The translations under genes were made by a program, and so were the position numbers. 64,000 bases of DNA from Pseudocitrobacter sp913778145 (GTDB lineage Bacteria; Pseudomonadota; Gammaproteobacteria; Enterobacterales; Enterobacteriaceae): NCBI GenBank assembly GCA_035726825.1, contig JALNTX010000019.1:17679-81678 (forward strand), written 5' to 3'. Under the pieces are notes generated by a model. That model saw only the letters and a list, made by a program, of their open reading frames with translations, did not search any database and was not told where the DNA came from. Shown one piece after another: positions 35,731-45,748 of this stretch. The stretch's first letter is position 1, and every line of letters starts with the position of its first letter.

Positions 35731-37200
35731 TTACATCATGACCACATCAAACTGCTCTGGATTGTAGAGCGGTTCGATTTGTACTTTTACCTGCTTGCCG
35801 ACGAAGATTTCGACTTCCGCCAGCGCATGCGACTCATCGCCCTTCAGGGTTTCCGCCACCGACGGGGATGCATACACCAGGAAGCGATCGGAATCATACG
35901 CATGATGCACGCGCACAATTTCACGCATAATTTCATAGCATACCGTCTCAACGGTTTTTACCGTTCCGCGTCCGTGGCACGTCGGGCACTGATTACACAG
36001 CACATGCTCCACGCTTTCACGGGTACGCTTACGGGTCATCTCCACCAGCCCAAGCTGAGAGAAACCGTTGATGCTGGTTTTCACGCGATCTTTGCTCAGC
36101 GCCTGCTCCAGCGAGTGCAGCACGCGACGACGGTGATCTTCATTATTCATATCGATAAAGTCGATGATGATAATGCCGCCCAGGTTACGCAGGCGCAGCT
36201 GACGCGCAATAGCCTGAGTCGCTTCAATGTTGGTATTGAAGATAGTGTCGTCGAGATTACGGTGGCCGACAAACGCACCGGTGTTGATATCCACCGTGGT
36301 CATCGCTTCGGTCTGATCGATAATCAGATAGCCGCCCGATTTCAGCTCGACTTTACGTTCCAGCGCGCGCTGAATTTCATTTTCGACGTCAAAGAGATCG
36401 AAGATAGGCTGATGGCCGGTATAGTGCTCCAGCTTACTGGTCATTTCCGGGATGTATTCGGCGGTAAACTCCAGCAGCGCTTCATAGGTAAGACGCGAGT
36501 CAACGCGAATGCGATCAAGCTGAGCATCAGCGAAATCACGCAGCACACGCTGCGCCAACGCCAGCTCGCCGTAAAGCTGATAACGTGTTTGATGGCGTTT
36601 TTTACGCTCCATCACTTTGGTCCACACGCGTTTGAGGTACGCGGCGTCAGAGGCTAAATCGTCTTCGCATACGCCTTCCGCCGCCGTGCGAATGATAAAC
36701 CCGCCCTGCTCGTCGCAGTATTCCGCCACCACCTTTTTCAGGCGTTCGCGTTCAGCTTCACTTTCAATACGTTGGGAGACGCCGACGTGGGACGCGCCAG
36801 GCATAAAGACCAGATAGCGGGAAGGCAGCGTGATATCCGTGGTCAGACGCGCGCCTTTGGTGCCGAGCGGATCTTTCACCACCTGCACCATGAGGTCCTG
36901 CCCCTGGCGTACCAGCTCAGAGATGTCGCGAACGGTGAACTGTTTTTGCTCCTCGCCCGCCACGCACTCGGTGTGCGGCATAATATCGGAGGCGTGAAGG
37001 AATGCGGCCTTCTCCAGGCCAATATCTACAAAAGCCGCCTGCATCCCTGGCAATACACGACTGACACGACCTTTGTAGATATTGCCTACGATTCCGCGTC
37101 GCGCTTCACGCTCAATATGAATTTCCTGCAAAATGCCGCCATCGATATACGCCACGCGCGTTTCGGATGGCGTCACATTCACTAATAATTCAGCCGTCAT
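35731..37200 (-). CDS. rng: Ribonuclease G
   Basis: RNase G is an RNase E-family endonuclease that matures the 5' end of 16S rRNA and degrades some mRNAs. It is 489 residues. An S1 domain lies at about 35-125, and the catalytic metal site is in MTTVDINTGAF and IIIIDFIDMNNED. The zinc-link cysteines are in CNQCPTCHGRG. The ATG at 37200 (MTAELLVNVTPSE) is chosen; the upstream in-frame ATG lies in maf. It overlaps the maf 3' end by 11 bases. Confidence 0.96.
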   Translation of the reverse strand: MTAELLVNVTPSETRVAYIDGGILQEIHIEREARRGIVGNIYKGRVSRVLPGMQAAFVDIGLEKAAFLHASDIMPHTECVAGEEQKQFTVRDISELVRQGQDLMVQVVKDPLGTKGARLTTDITLPSRYLVFMPGASHVGVSQRIESEAERERLKKVVAEYCDEQGGFIIRTAAEGVCEDDLASDAAYLKRVWTKVMERKKRHQTRYQLYGELALAQRVLRDFADAQLDRIRVDSRLTYEALLEFTAEYIPEMTSKLEHYTGHQPIFDLFDVENEIQRALERKVELKSGGYLIIDQTEAMTTVDINTGAFVGHRNLDDTIFNTNIEATQAIARQLRLRNLGGIIIIDFIDMNNEDHRRRVLHSLEQALSKDRVKTSINGFSQLGLVEMTRKRTRESVEHVLCNQCPTCHGRGTVKTVETVCYEIMREIVRVHHAYDSDRFLVYASPSVAETLKGDESHALAEVEIFVGKQVKVQIEPLYNPEQFDVVMM

Positions 37201-37780
37201 GTTTATCCCTTTCCTCACGTAGTGAGTTAAAGTTACTGAGCAACTCATACGTTTCCACCAGCGGTAAGCCGACTACGGCGTGATAGCTGCCATTTATCTT
37301 CCTGACAAAACAGCCACCCAACCCTTGAATACCGTATGCACCTGCTTTATCTAAAGGTTCACCGCAGGCCACATAACCTGCGATCTCGTGTTCGGAAAGC
37401 ACTCTGAACGTCACATCGGTGACCACCAGCGCGTCGAGCGTGTTCTGGCGGTCTGCCAGCGCGACGGCGGTCATCACCTGATGCGTTTCCCCTGAAAGCT
37501 TGCCCAGCATCTCTGCTGCATGGGCGGCATCACGCGGTTTCTCCAGCACTTCGCCATTGAGGATAACTATAGTATCCGCGCCCAGAACCGGGAGGTCTTC
37601 ATTCACCATTGCCACCCCGGCCTGCGCTTTTTCTCGCGCCAGCCGCGTCACGTACTGCTGCGCGCTCTCCTGTGGACGGCGCTGCTCTTCAATGCCTGGA
37701 ACAATTTTTTCAAACGCTACACCCAGTTGGGTAAGCAGTTCCTGGCGACGCGGGGAGCCTGAAGCGAGATAAATTTTCAT
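37190..37780 (-). CDS. yhdE: Maf-family nucleotide pyrophosphatase YhdE (dTTP/UTP)
   Basis: YhdE hydrolyses dTTP, UTP and modified pyrimidine nucleotides, a house-cleaning role. It is 196 residues. The signature SGSPRRQELL is at the start and the catalytic Asp lies in VLGADTIVILNGEVLEKP. The ATG at 37780 (MKIYLASGSPRR) is chosen; 20 upstream in-frame residues are unconserved. It follows mreD by 8 bases and overlaps rng. Confidence 0.95.
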   Translation of the reverse strand: MKIYLASGSPRRQELLTQLGVAFEKIVPGIEEQRRPQESAQQYVTRLAREKAQAGVAMVNEDLPVLGADTIVILNGEVLEKPRDAAHAAEMLGKLSGETHQVMTAVALADRQNTLDALVVTDVTFRVLSEHEIAGYVACGEPLDKAGAYGIQGLGGCFVRKINGSYHAVVGLPLVETYELLSNFNSLREERDKHDG

Positions 37781-37788
37781 AACGACCT

Positions 37789-38277
37789 TTATTGCACGGC
37801 GAATTGCTGACGAACTTTGCGCATCAGGAGGAAGATCCACGGCCAGAGTACGCCATTGACTACACTACTCCAGAACACTTCTGGTCGGAAAGAGACGTTG
37901 ATCACTAAAAACTCTGACCAGAAAACAATAATATCCGTGGCAAGCGACAACAGAATGACCACCAGCGCCTGTTGCCAGAGCGCCAGATTACGAAACAGCT
38001 GATACTTAAGCACCACCAGATACGCCACGATACTTAACGACAGCGCGCGAACGCCGAGCGTTGAACCGCTAATGAGATCCAGAATCGCGCCCATCACAAA
38101 GCCCGTACCGACATTCACCCGATGCGGCAGCGCCAGTGACCAGTAAAGCAGAATGAGTAGAACCCAGTTGGGCCGGAAAACAATAATGTTGTCCGGCCAG
38201 GGCATAACTTGCAGCAACAGTGCGATAAGAAACGAGAGCCAGATTACCCAGCGTCCCTGGCTACGGTAACTTGCCAC
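37789..38277 (-). CDS. mreD: Rod shape-determining protein MreD
   Basis: MreD is an inner-membrane component of the elongasome. It is 162 residues with about five to six hydrophobic helices. It starts with GTG (MASYRSQGRWVIW), overlapping the mreC TAG stop by one base (TAGTG), so translation is coupled. Confidence 0.96.
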   Translation of the reverse strand: MASYRSQGRWVIWLSFLIALLLQVMPWPDNIIVFRPNWVLLILLYWSLALPHRVNVGTGFVMGAILDLISGSTLGVRALSLSIVAYLVVLKYQLFRNLALWQQALVVILLSLATDIIVFWSEFLVINVSFRPEVFWSSVVNGVLWPWIFLLMRKVRQQFAVQ

Positions 38278-39293
38278 TATGGCCCTCCCTGAGGGGAGAG
38301 TTCAGTAGACTGGGTTTCCGTGGGCGAGGTTGCAAGCCCTGTGGCAGGCGCAGGAACCGGCGTTGGCGGCCCCATGGAATCCGGGGATGGCAACACCTGC
38401 GGCATCATCTGCATCAGACGTTCGTTGGCCACGCGATGCACATCTTCCGGCGTCATCGGATTCGCACCGTTACGATCGGCGCCCCACAGCAGCAGCAGAT
38501 AGCGCAGACGCTGTAAGCCGGCGGTTGGACGCGCCTGAATCACGGTGTACGCACGCTGGGTATCGAGCTTCACGGAAGAAACCACCGCAACCGGATACCC
38601 TTCCGGGAAACGACCGCCCAGGCCAGAGGTCACCAACACGTCGCCGACGCGGATATCCGTGTTGGCAGGCAGGTGTTCAAGCTGGAGATCGTCAGTGCAG
38701 CCGTTACCGGCGGCAATCACGCGAATGTCATTACGCAGCACCTGGATAGGTAGCGCATGCGTGGCGTCGCAAATCAACAGTACGCGGCTGGTCAGCTTGG
38801 CGACGGCCACCACCTGACCGACTACGCCTTTGTCGCTGATGACCGGCTGGCCTTCATAGACGCCATTGACGCTGCCTTTGTCGATAACCACCTGATCGCT
38901 GTAAGGATCGTTAACGGTGGAGATCACCTGCGTCACCATTTTCTGCTCATCCTGACGCAGCGGCGAACCCAGCAGTTCACGTAAACGGGCGTTCTCTTGT
39001 TTGTACTGACCCAGCATCAGCAGGTCGCTGTTTTTCAGCAGCAGTTCCTGGCGAAGTGCCCGGTTTTCAAGTTCGAGTTGGTCACGCGAGGCCAGCGTTT
39101 GAGACACGCTGTCGAGTAATTCACGGGGACCATTGGAGACAAAATAGAAAGGACTGACGGCGGTATCCATGTACGTTCGGATCTGGCTGAACATACCAAG
39201 GCGGCTGTCGGCGATGATAACGCCAAGCGCTATCAGAACCGCCAGAATAAGGCGAATCTGTAGCGACGGGCCACGGCTAAAAATGGGCTTCAT
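38277..39293 (-). CDS. mreC: Rod shape-determining protein MreC
   Basis: MreC is the bitopic membrane scaffold that links MreB to PBP2 and RodA. It is 338 residues: a short cytoplasmic start, one membrane helix (about 12-32), a coiled coil (about 65-105), then a beta-barrel periplasmic domain with GVVGQVVAVAKLTSRVLLI and TSGLGGRFPEGYPVAVV. The C-terminal Pro/Thr-rich tail is shorter than in E. coli (367 residues from memory); that region varies between genera. Confidence 0.96.
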   Translation of the reverse strand: MKPIFSRGPSLQIRLILAVLIALGVIIADSRLGMFSQIRTYMDTAVSPFYFVSNGPRELLDSVSQTLASRDQLELENRALRQELLLKNSDLLMLGQYKQENARLRELLGSPLRQDEQKMVTQVISTVNDPYSDQVVIDKGSVNGVYEGQPVISDKGVVGQVVAVAKLTSRVLLICDATHALPIQVLRNDIRVIAAGNGCTDDLQLEHLPANTDIRVGDVLVTSGLGGRFPEGYPVAVVSSVKLDTQRAYTVIQARPTAGLQRLRYLLLLWGADRNGANPMTPEDVHRVANERLMQMMPQVLPSPDSMGPPTPVPAPATGLATSPTETQSTELSPQGGP

Positions 39294-39360
39294 AGGCTAT
39301 GCGTATTCTCGTGTCAGTAAAATCAAGGGTAGCCCGAAAGCTACCCCGGACTCAGGCTGA

Positions 39361-40404
39361 CTACTCTTCGCTAAACAAGTCGCCGCCGTGCATATCGATC
39401 ATTTCCAGCGCTTTGCCGCCACCGCGCGCCACACAGGTCAGCGGATCTTCAGCAACCACGACAGGAATGCCCGTTTCTTCCATTAACAGGCGGTCAAGGT
39501 TACGCAGCAGCGCACCACCACCGGTCAGAACCATACCGCGTTCGGAGATGTCGGATGCCAGTTCCGGCGGGCACTGCTCCAGCGCAACCATGACGGCGCT
39601 CACGATACCGGTCAGCGGCTCTTGCAGCGCTTCGAGGATTTCGTTGGAGTTCAGGGTGAAACCGCGCGGTACACCTTCAGCCAGGTTACGGCCACGCACT
39701 TCGATTTCACGCACTTCATCGCCCGGATAAGCGGAGCCGATTTCGTGCTTGATGCGCTCGGCGGTCGCTTCGCCGATCAGAGAGCCGTAGTTACGACGAA
39801 CGTAGTTAATGATAGCTTCATCGAAACGGTCGCCGCCGATACGGACGGAAGAGGAGTAAACCACGCCGTTCAGGGAGATAACCGCTACCTCAGTGGTACC
39901 ACCACCGATATCAACCACCATAGAACCGGTCGCTTCGGAAACCGGCAGACCTGCGCCGATTGCCGCAGCCATCGGTTCTTCAATCAGGAACACTTCACGT
40001 GCGCCAGCGCCCTGTGCGGATTCACGAATCGCACGACGCTCAACCTGCGTTGCGCCAACCGGCACACACACCAGGACGCGCGGGCTTGGACGCATGAAGC
40101 TGTTGCTGTGCACTTGTTTAATAAAGTGCTGCAACATTTTTTCGGTAACGAAGAAGTCAGCGATAACGCCGTCTTTCATCGGACGGATGGCTGCGATGTT
40201 GCCAGGCGTACGACCCAGCATCTGTTTAGCGTCATGACCGACGGCAGCGACGCTTTTCGGAGAACCAGCACGATCCTGACGAATGGCCACCACGGAAGGC
40301 TCATTCAATACGATGCCTTGTCCTTTTACGTAAATCAGGGTATTCGCAGTACCCAGGTCAATGGACAGGTCATTGGAAAACATGCCACGAAATTTTTTCA
40401 ACAT
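39361..40404 (-). CDS. mreB: Actin-like rod shape protein MreB
   Basis: MreB polymerises along the membrane and directs lateral wall synthesis. It is 347 residues. Actin-fold signatures are [13 protein letters not shown] (phosphate 1), [16 protein letters not shown] (phosphate 2) and [13 protein letters not shown] (adenosine). The N-terminal MLKKFRGMF is the membrane-binding amphipathic helix and fixes the ATG at 40404; 25 upstream in-frame residues are leader. It is first in mreBCD. Confidence 0.98.
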
Positions 40405-40711
40405 ACTAAGGGATAATCCTGAAAGCTGGGGCGGAAAACAAAATCCGCTTACTTTACCAACCACACGCAGCAGCGACAAGGCGCAAAAATCATCTGCAAC
40501 GGTGAAAATTAGTGCAGTTCGTTTCCTCTGTTACAAATCCAACCTGGCTCCATCAGCGTCGGGAGTCATTAACCTTATCCCAATCTGGACTTGCAACCTG
40601 TTTCAAAGGTCGTCGACTTGCATGATGCGACATATACCCGGCGAGCAGACACGCACACCCCCGAATAAACCGCGCGCATTATTCTACGTGATAAACACGC
40701 TAAACAGCAGG
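40405..40711. other. Intergenic region between mreB and csrD
   Basis: These 307 bases should contain the mreB promoters on the minus strand and the csrD 3' end. I see no gene and no clear terminator. csrD is transcribed towards mreB. Confidence 0.5.
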
Positions 40712-42652
40712 TCAAACAGAGTATCTTTGCGAATATTTTTTCACATTCGTGTCAAGTGGTTGTGAGGCGGCAAAAAAATCACCTTGCCCGCCAGAAACGC
40801 CACACTCTGTCAGTACCTGCCATTCACTACGGCTCCGGATGCCCGGCGCAAAAACCTGCATGGTTGTGCCTTTCGTGGCTTCAACCAGGCTCTGCACCAG
40901 CAACTGGTTTTGACTCCGCTTCTCTATATTGCGCACCAGGCCTGGATCAAGCTTGATAAGTTCTACTTCAAGCTGTTTGATCCAACTGGTGCTCACCAGG
41001 GTTAAACCCGCCTGAATAACGGCAATCCTGGCCCCTAATGCGTTAATTAAACGCACGACGGGCTGCAAACGGCTGATATGTTGACAAACATCCGCCTCTG
41101 CAAGTTCAAAAATAATCCGTTTGCGTTGCGATTTTTCGCATTGCATTAAAGTATCACGCAGCCAGCGCTGAAAACGCGGGCGAATCAATGACTCCACGGA
41201 AACCTGTAACGCCAGATTTTCCTCTGGCCAAAAGTTTAAAAACGGCAGCACGCGGGTGATTTGCAGGCGGTCGTACTCTTCCATCAGGCCGAACTCCAGC
41301 ACCATTGGCAGATACTCGGCGGCAATCACCTCTTCAGTGCCGTCATAGATGCGACAAATCAGTTCCCGATGATGCACGCGACCGTTCAGCGTGACCGCCG
41401 GTTTCTGGTACAGACGCGGCCCGCCGCGTCGCAACATCTGTTCAATGAGCGTGCGCCAGCGCACATTGCCACGTCCTTTCTCGGGCAGCGAATCGTCATA
41501 AATCGCCCAGCTATTGCTCCCCTGCAACACCGCGTTGCGTACGGCGGCTTCCGCGTGCTCCATCACCTGCTGGCTGGTTTGCCCGCTACGCCAGGCACAG
41601 ATACCGATGTGCATCATGTCGTCGCGGTCGAGAATTTTGGTTATCGGCAGCGCATCCGCCGCCTTGAGCAATTGCCCGGCAATGCTGTCAGCTTCTTTGA
41701 GGGTGCGATGCGGCAACAATACAGTAAAGTCGCTGCGGTGGTATCGCGCCAGTAACGCGCCGGGATAACGCATCATAAAGGTGGAGAGCAGGTTGATCAG
41801 CATAAAAAGGTGCTCTTCTGCCGCGTCATTCCCCCAGCGATCGCGGAGCAAATCGAGATCCGGCAGGCGAATCATCATCACGATGCCATGAGCGCCAACG
41901 TTTTCCTGATCGTCCAGCAGCGTCGCCAGTTGATTATCAAAGAAGAGACGATTACTGAGGCCGGTTTTATTATCCTGTGCGGCGTAGGCGCGAATCAGCG
42001 TATCCATTCGGCTGCGCTGTTCGGCGGCGAACTGAATTTCTGACAGCAGCACGTCCATTGCGCTACTGGTGCGGGCGGGCCATTCGTGAACATTCCCTTT
42101 AACCGTTGCCCCCCGTTCGCCATTCAGAATACGGATTGCCCGCGACTCCAGCAGTTCCTGCCCCGCCAGTTGTCGACGCAGCCAGCGCACGGCGATAAAC
42201 ACCATCAATACCATAAAGGCGATAGTGAGCGTCAGCGGAAGGGTGGTCATCAGGGAACGGAAGTAGTTCGCCATCGGGTCCTGATAAGCCAGCTTGATTT
42301 GCATGCCGGGATTTTTAACAGAATCAATGACCAGCTCACGATAGCGGTAGTAGCTGCCAACCGGGCGATAGCTACTTTGGCGCGCATAATGGTAAAGGTT
42401 TTTTCCGTCCTGGCTAATATCGACGCTCACCACATCCACCGGGGCAAACATCTCATCAAGCTGGGGGGTGAGCTGCGCGAAAGTGGTGTTGAGCAGCCGA
42501 TTGTCGAGGATCGTGGCAACGGCTTCGACGCGGCCCTTCACTTTATGTTGAATACCGTTATAAAAACTCAGCGACGAGCCAATCAACGTCACCAGGATCG
42601 TTAACCCGGTTAGCAGCGTAAAAAAAGCGGAAAATTTCGTCGTTAATCGCAT
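40712..42652 (-). CDS. csrD: RNase E specificity factor CsrD
   Basis: CsrD targets the CsrB and CsrC small RNAs to RNase E and so frees CsrA. It is 646 residues. Two N-terminal membrane helices (about 10-30 and 135-155) flank a periplasmic domain, followed by a HAMP-like linker, a degenerate GGDEF domain with HRSDF in place of GGDEF, and a degenerate EAL domain with HRELICR in place of the EAL core. Both degenerations are typical of CsrD and mean no c-di-GMP turnover. Confidence 0.96.
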   Translation of the reverse strand: MRLTTKFSAFFTLLTGLTILVTLIGSSLSFYNGIQHKVKGRVEAVATILDNRLLNTTFAQLTPQLDEMFAPVDVVSVDISQDGKNLYHYARQSSYRPVGSYYRYRELVIDSVKNPGMQIKLAYQDPMANYFRSLMTTLPLTLTIAFMVLMVFIAVRWLRRQLAGQELLESRAIRILNGERGATVKGNVHEWPARTSSAMDVLLSEIQFAAEQRSRMDTLIRAYAAQDNKTGLSNRLFFDNQLATLLDDQENVGAHGIVMMIRLPDLDLLRDRWGNDAAEEHLFMLINLLSTFMMRYPGALLARYHRSDFTVLLPHRTLKEADSIAGQLLKAADALPITKILDRDDMMHIGICAWRSGQTSQQVMEHAEAAVRNAVLQGSNSWAIYDDSLPEKGRGNVRWRTLIEQMLRRGGPRLYQKPAVTLNGRVHHRELICRIYDGTEEVIAAEYLPMVLEFGLMEEYDRLQITRVLPFLNFWPEENLALQVSVESLIRPRFQRWLRDTLMQCEKSQRKRIIFELAEADVCQHISRLQPVVRLINALGARIAVIQAGLTLVSTSWIKQLEVELIKLDPGLVRNIEKRSQNQLLVQSLVEATKGTTMQVFAPGIRSRSEWQVLTECGVSGGQGDFFAASQPLDTNVKKYSQRYSV

Positions 42653-42870
42653 CCCTGATTTAACTCCGTTGGTTAATCGTCACCCGACAAATCGCCCGGC
42701 CCCGGCTGCCCGCTTAATCAAAAGTGAGCACTAACATATCAAATGAACCCGGCATACTACCAAATCAGGGGTTTCTGGCAATTTATTGCGCCAAATCGAC
42801 ATAGAATTATGTGTAGCGAGTATAGTTCTGAGAGAAATTTTACCAAACATCGAGCCATTGAGGACGGGTT

Positions 42871-43845
42871 ATGCAGGCATTAATCTTAGAACAGCAGGAC
42901 GGAAAAACCCTTGCATCGGTACAGCGCATCGACGATAGCCTGTTGCCGCAAGGAGATGTCACCGTGGATATTCAGTGGTCCAGCCTGAACTATAAAGACG
43001 CGCTGGCGATCACCGGGAAAGGCAAAATTATTCGCAATTTCCCGATGGTGCCTGGCATCGATTTCGCCGGGACGGTACACGCCAGCGACGACGCGCGTTT
43101 CCAGGCCGGCCAGCAGGTGCTGCTTACCGGCTGGGGCGTGGGGGAAAATCACTGGGGTGGTTTGTCTGAGCGCGCGCGCGTAAAAGGCGACTGGCTGGTG
43201 CCGATGCCAAATGGGCTCGATGGCCGTAAAGCGATGATTATCGGCACCGCTGGGTTCACCGCCATGTTGTGCGTAATGGCGCTGGAAGACGCAGGCGTTC
43301 GCCCGCAAGACGGTGAAATTGTGGTAACCGGTGCCAGCGGCGGCGTAGGCAGTACCGCGGTCGCGCTGCTGCATAAACTGGGTTATCAGGTGGCCGCGGT
43401 ATCGGGACGTGAAAGTACCCATGATTACCTGCGTCAGTTAGGCGCAGACCGTATTCTGCCGCGCGATGAGTTCGCAGAAACGCGTCCGCTGGAAAAACAA
43501 GTTTGGGCAGGCGCCGTCGATACGGTCGGCGATAAAGTGCTGGCGAAAGTACTGGCGCAGATGAACTACGGCGGCTGCGTGGCAGCCTGCGGCCTGGCGG
43601 GCGGTTTCGCTCTGCCGACCACCGTGATGCCGTTTATTCTGCGCAACGTCCGCTTACAGGGCGTTGATTCAGTAATGACCCCGATGGCGCGCCGCGCCGC
43701 CGCGTGGGAACGTCTGGTGAAAGATCTGCCGGAATCGTTCTACGCGCAAAGCGCAACGGAAATCAGCCTCGATAAAGCGCCGCAGTTTGCCGAAGCGATT
43801 ATCAACAATCAGGCACAGGGCCGCACGCTGGTAAAAATCGCCTAA
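42871..43845 (+). CDS. acuI: Acrylyl-CoA reductase AcuI (YhdH)
   Basis: AcuI reduces acryloyl-CoA to propionyl-CoA with NADPH, a detoxifying step. It is a 324-residue medium-chain reductase without zinc ligands. The nucleotide-binding loop is VVTGASGGVGSTAVALL and the catalytic-domain start is VDIQWSSLNYKDALAITG. It is divergent from csrD across 218 bases. msrP follows after 80 bases that contain a strong hairpin. Confidence 0.96.
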   Translation: MQALILEQQDGKTLASVQRIDDSLLPQGDVTVDIQWSSLNYKDALAITGKGKIIRNFPMVPGIDFAGTVHASDDARFQAGQQVLLTGWGVGENHWGGLSERARVKGDWLVPMPNGLDGRKAMIIGTAGFTAMLCVMALEDAGVRPQDGEIVVTGASGGVGSTAVALLHKLGYQVAAVSGRESTHDYLRQLGADRILPRDEFAETRPLEKQVWAGAVDTVGDKVLAKVLAQMNYGGCVAACGLAGGFALPTTVMPFILRNVRLQGVDSVMTPMARRAAAWERLVKDLPESFYAQSATEISLDKAPQFAEAIINNQAQGRTLVKIA

Positions 43846-43881
43846 TCTTCAAATTTTCGTGACATATTCGCGCGAATAACG

Positions 43882-43916
43882 CCTCTCCGTCATGCTTAGT
43901 ACAAATGACGGAGAGG
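43882..43916 (+). promoter_or_regulatory. 12-bp inverted repeat that encloses the msrP ribosome-binding site
   Basis: CCTCTCCGTCAT (43882-43893) and ATGACGGAGAGG (43905-43916) are perfect complements with an 11-base loop. The Shine-Dalgarno GGAGAGG (43910-43916) lies wholly in the 3' arm, nine bases from the msrP GTG. As RNA it could close the ribosome-binding site; as DNA it could be a repressor or activator site. Confidence 0.75.
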
Positions 43917-43925
43917 TGAAATAGC

Positions 43926-44915
43926 GTGAAAAAATTAACCGAAGCCGACGTGACCGCAGAGTCCGTCTTTATGATGCAGCGCCGCCAGGTGCTGAAGATG
44001 TTAGGCATCAGCACAGCTGCCATTGCGTTGCCTGCCCAGGCGGGTCTCAGCGACTGGTTTAAAGGCAACGATCGCCCGCCCGCGCCTTCCGGTAAACCGC
44101 TCGATTTCAGCAAGCCCGCCGAATGGCAAAACAAACTCACCTTAACGCCGGAAGATAAAGTCACTGGCTATAACAACTTTTATGAGTTCGGCCTCGATAA
44201 AGCCGACCCGGCCGCCAATGCAGGCAGCTTGCCGACCGATCCGTGGAAACTGACGATCGATGGCGAAGTGGCAAAACCGCTGACGCTCGATCACGATGAC
44301 CTTACCCGCCGCTTTCCGCTGGAGGAACGCATTTACCGGATGCGCTGCGTAGAAGCCTGGTCGATGGTTGTGCCGTGGGTAGGCTTTCCTTTACATAAAC
44401 TGTTATCGCTGGTTGAGCCCACCAGCAATGCAAAGTATGTGGCCTTCCAGACTCTGTACGCGCCCGATGTAATGCCGGGGCAAAAAGACCGCTTTATCGG
44501 CGGCGGGCTGAAATATCCCTACGTCGAAGGGTTGCGTCTGGATGAAGCGATGCATCCGCTCACCATGCTGACCGTTGGCGTGTATGGCAAAGCGTTGCCG
44601 CCGCAAAATGGTGCGCCCATTCGCCTCACCGTGCCGTGGAAATATGGCTTCAAGGGCATTAAGTCCATTGTCTCGATTAAACTTACACGCGAGCGCCCGC
44701 CAACCACATGGAACCTTGCCGCTGCCGATGAATACGGGTTTTACGCCAACGTAAACCCGCATGTCGACCACCCGCGCTGGTCACAGGCCACCGAGCGCTT
44801 TATCGGTTCCGGCGGCATTCTGGATGTAAAACGTCAGCCGACATTGCTGTTTAATGGCTATGCCGACCAGGTGGCCTCGCTCTATCGCGGGCTGGATTTG
44901 CGGGAGAATTTTTAA
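43926..44915 (+). CDS. msrP: Periplasmic methionine sulfoxide reductase MsrP (YedY)
   Basis: MsrP repairs methionine sulfoxide in periplasmic proteins after hypochlorous acid stress, with MsrQ as electron donor. It is 329 residues. A Tat signal covers about 1-39 with twin arginines at 19-20 (QRRQVLKM). The molybdopterin-binding Cys141 lies in RMRCVEAWSMVVPW. The start is GTG at 43926, with GGAGAGG nine bases upstream inside a hairpin. The TAA stop overlaps the msrQ ATG by one base. In E. coli K-12 this pair lies elsewhere (yedYZ). Confidence 0.96.
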   Translation: MKKLTEADVTAESVFMMQRRQVLKMLGISTAAIALPAQAGLSDWFKGNDRPPAPSGKPLDFSKPAEWQNKLTLTPEDKVTGYNNFYEFGLDKADPAANAGSLPTDPWKLTIDGEVAKPLTLDHDDLTRRFPLEERIYRMRCVEAWSMVVPWVGFPLHKLLSLVEPTSNAKYVAFQTLYAPDVMPGQKDRFIGGGLKYPYVEGLRLDEAMHPLTMLTVGVYGKALPPQNGAPIRLTVPWKYGFKGIKSIVSIKLTRERPPTTWNLAAADEYGFYANVNPHVDHPRWSQATERFIGSGGILDVKRQPTLLFNGYADQVASLYRGLDLRENF

Positions 44916-45514
44916 TGCGTTTAACGGTTACGCACATTCGCTGGCTGAAACTTTGCCTGCATCTTGCGGCATTTTTGCCGTTAGTCTGGCTCTTTTGGGC
45001 CGCATATTCCGGGCAATTGAGCGCCGATCCGGCAAAAGACATCCAGCACTTCACCGGTAGGATGGCTCTGAAATTACTGCTGGCGACCTTGTTGGTTTCC
45101 CCACTGGCGCGCTACGCTAAACAGCCATTATTGATACGCACCCGCCGCCTGTTGGGGTTATGGTGTTTTGCGTGGGCCACGCTGCATTTATGTAGCTATG
45201 CGCTGCTGGAGCTGGGTATCAACAACCTGGCACTGCTGGGTCAAGAACTGGTGATGCGCCCCTATTTGCTGCTTGGTTTTGCCAGCTGGCTGATATTACT
45301 AGCACTGGCAGCGACATCTACCCAGATGATGCAGCGAAAACTGGGCCGACGCTGGCAGTTATTGCACAACTTCGTCTATCTGGTGGCGATCCTCACGCCG
45401 ATTCATTATCTGTGGTCGGTAAAAATTTTATCGCCGCAACCGCTGCTTTATGCCCTGTGCGCACTCGCCCTTTTAGCATGGCGTTACAAGAAGTTCCGCC
45501 AGTGGTGGCGCTAG
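44915..45514 (+). CDS. msrQ: MsrP heme-binding membrane subunit MsrQ (YedZ)
   Basis: MsrQ is a b-type cytochrome of the ferric-reductase-like family that carries electrons from the quinone pool to MsrP. It is 199 residues with about six transmembrane helices. Candidate heme ligands are His in ATLHLCSYALLE, QLLHNFVYLVA and LTPIHYLW. It is translationally coupled to msrP. Confidence 0.95.
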   Translation: MRLTVTHIRWLKLCLHLAAFLPLVWLFWAAYSGQLSADPAKDIQHFTGRMALKLLLATLLVSPLARYAKQPLLIRTRRLLGLWCFAWATLHLCSYALLELGINNLALLGQELVMRPYLLLGFASWLILLALAATSTQMMQRKLGRRWQLLHNFVYLVAILTPIHYLWSVKILSPQPLLYALCALALLAWRYKKFRQWWR

Positions 45515-45748
45515 TTGCCAGATATGTGCGGTTTACCGCAAATTACTGAACTCCGCCCTGACTTTACACGAATGCGGTTGATAATCTTCCCTGATAAGAC
45601 CAGTATTTAGCTGCCAAATGCTACGAAATAGTTATAATGTGCGACTTCGGTTTTCCTGACAGGGGTTTTAAGCCTCTGAAAAGGTGACATTCGCGCATCG
45701 AAGGTATATTTTGTTTTTTACCGGAGAATTGCAGGAGATAGCAGCACA

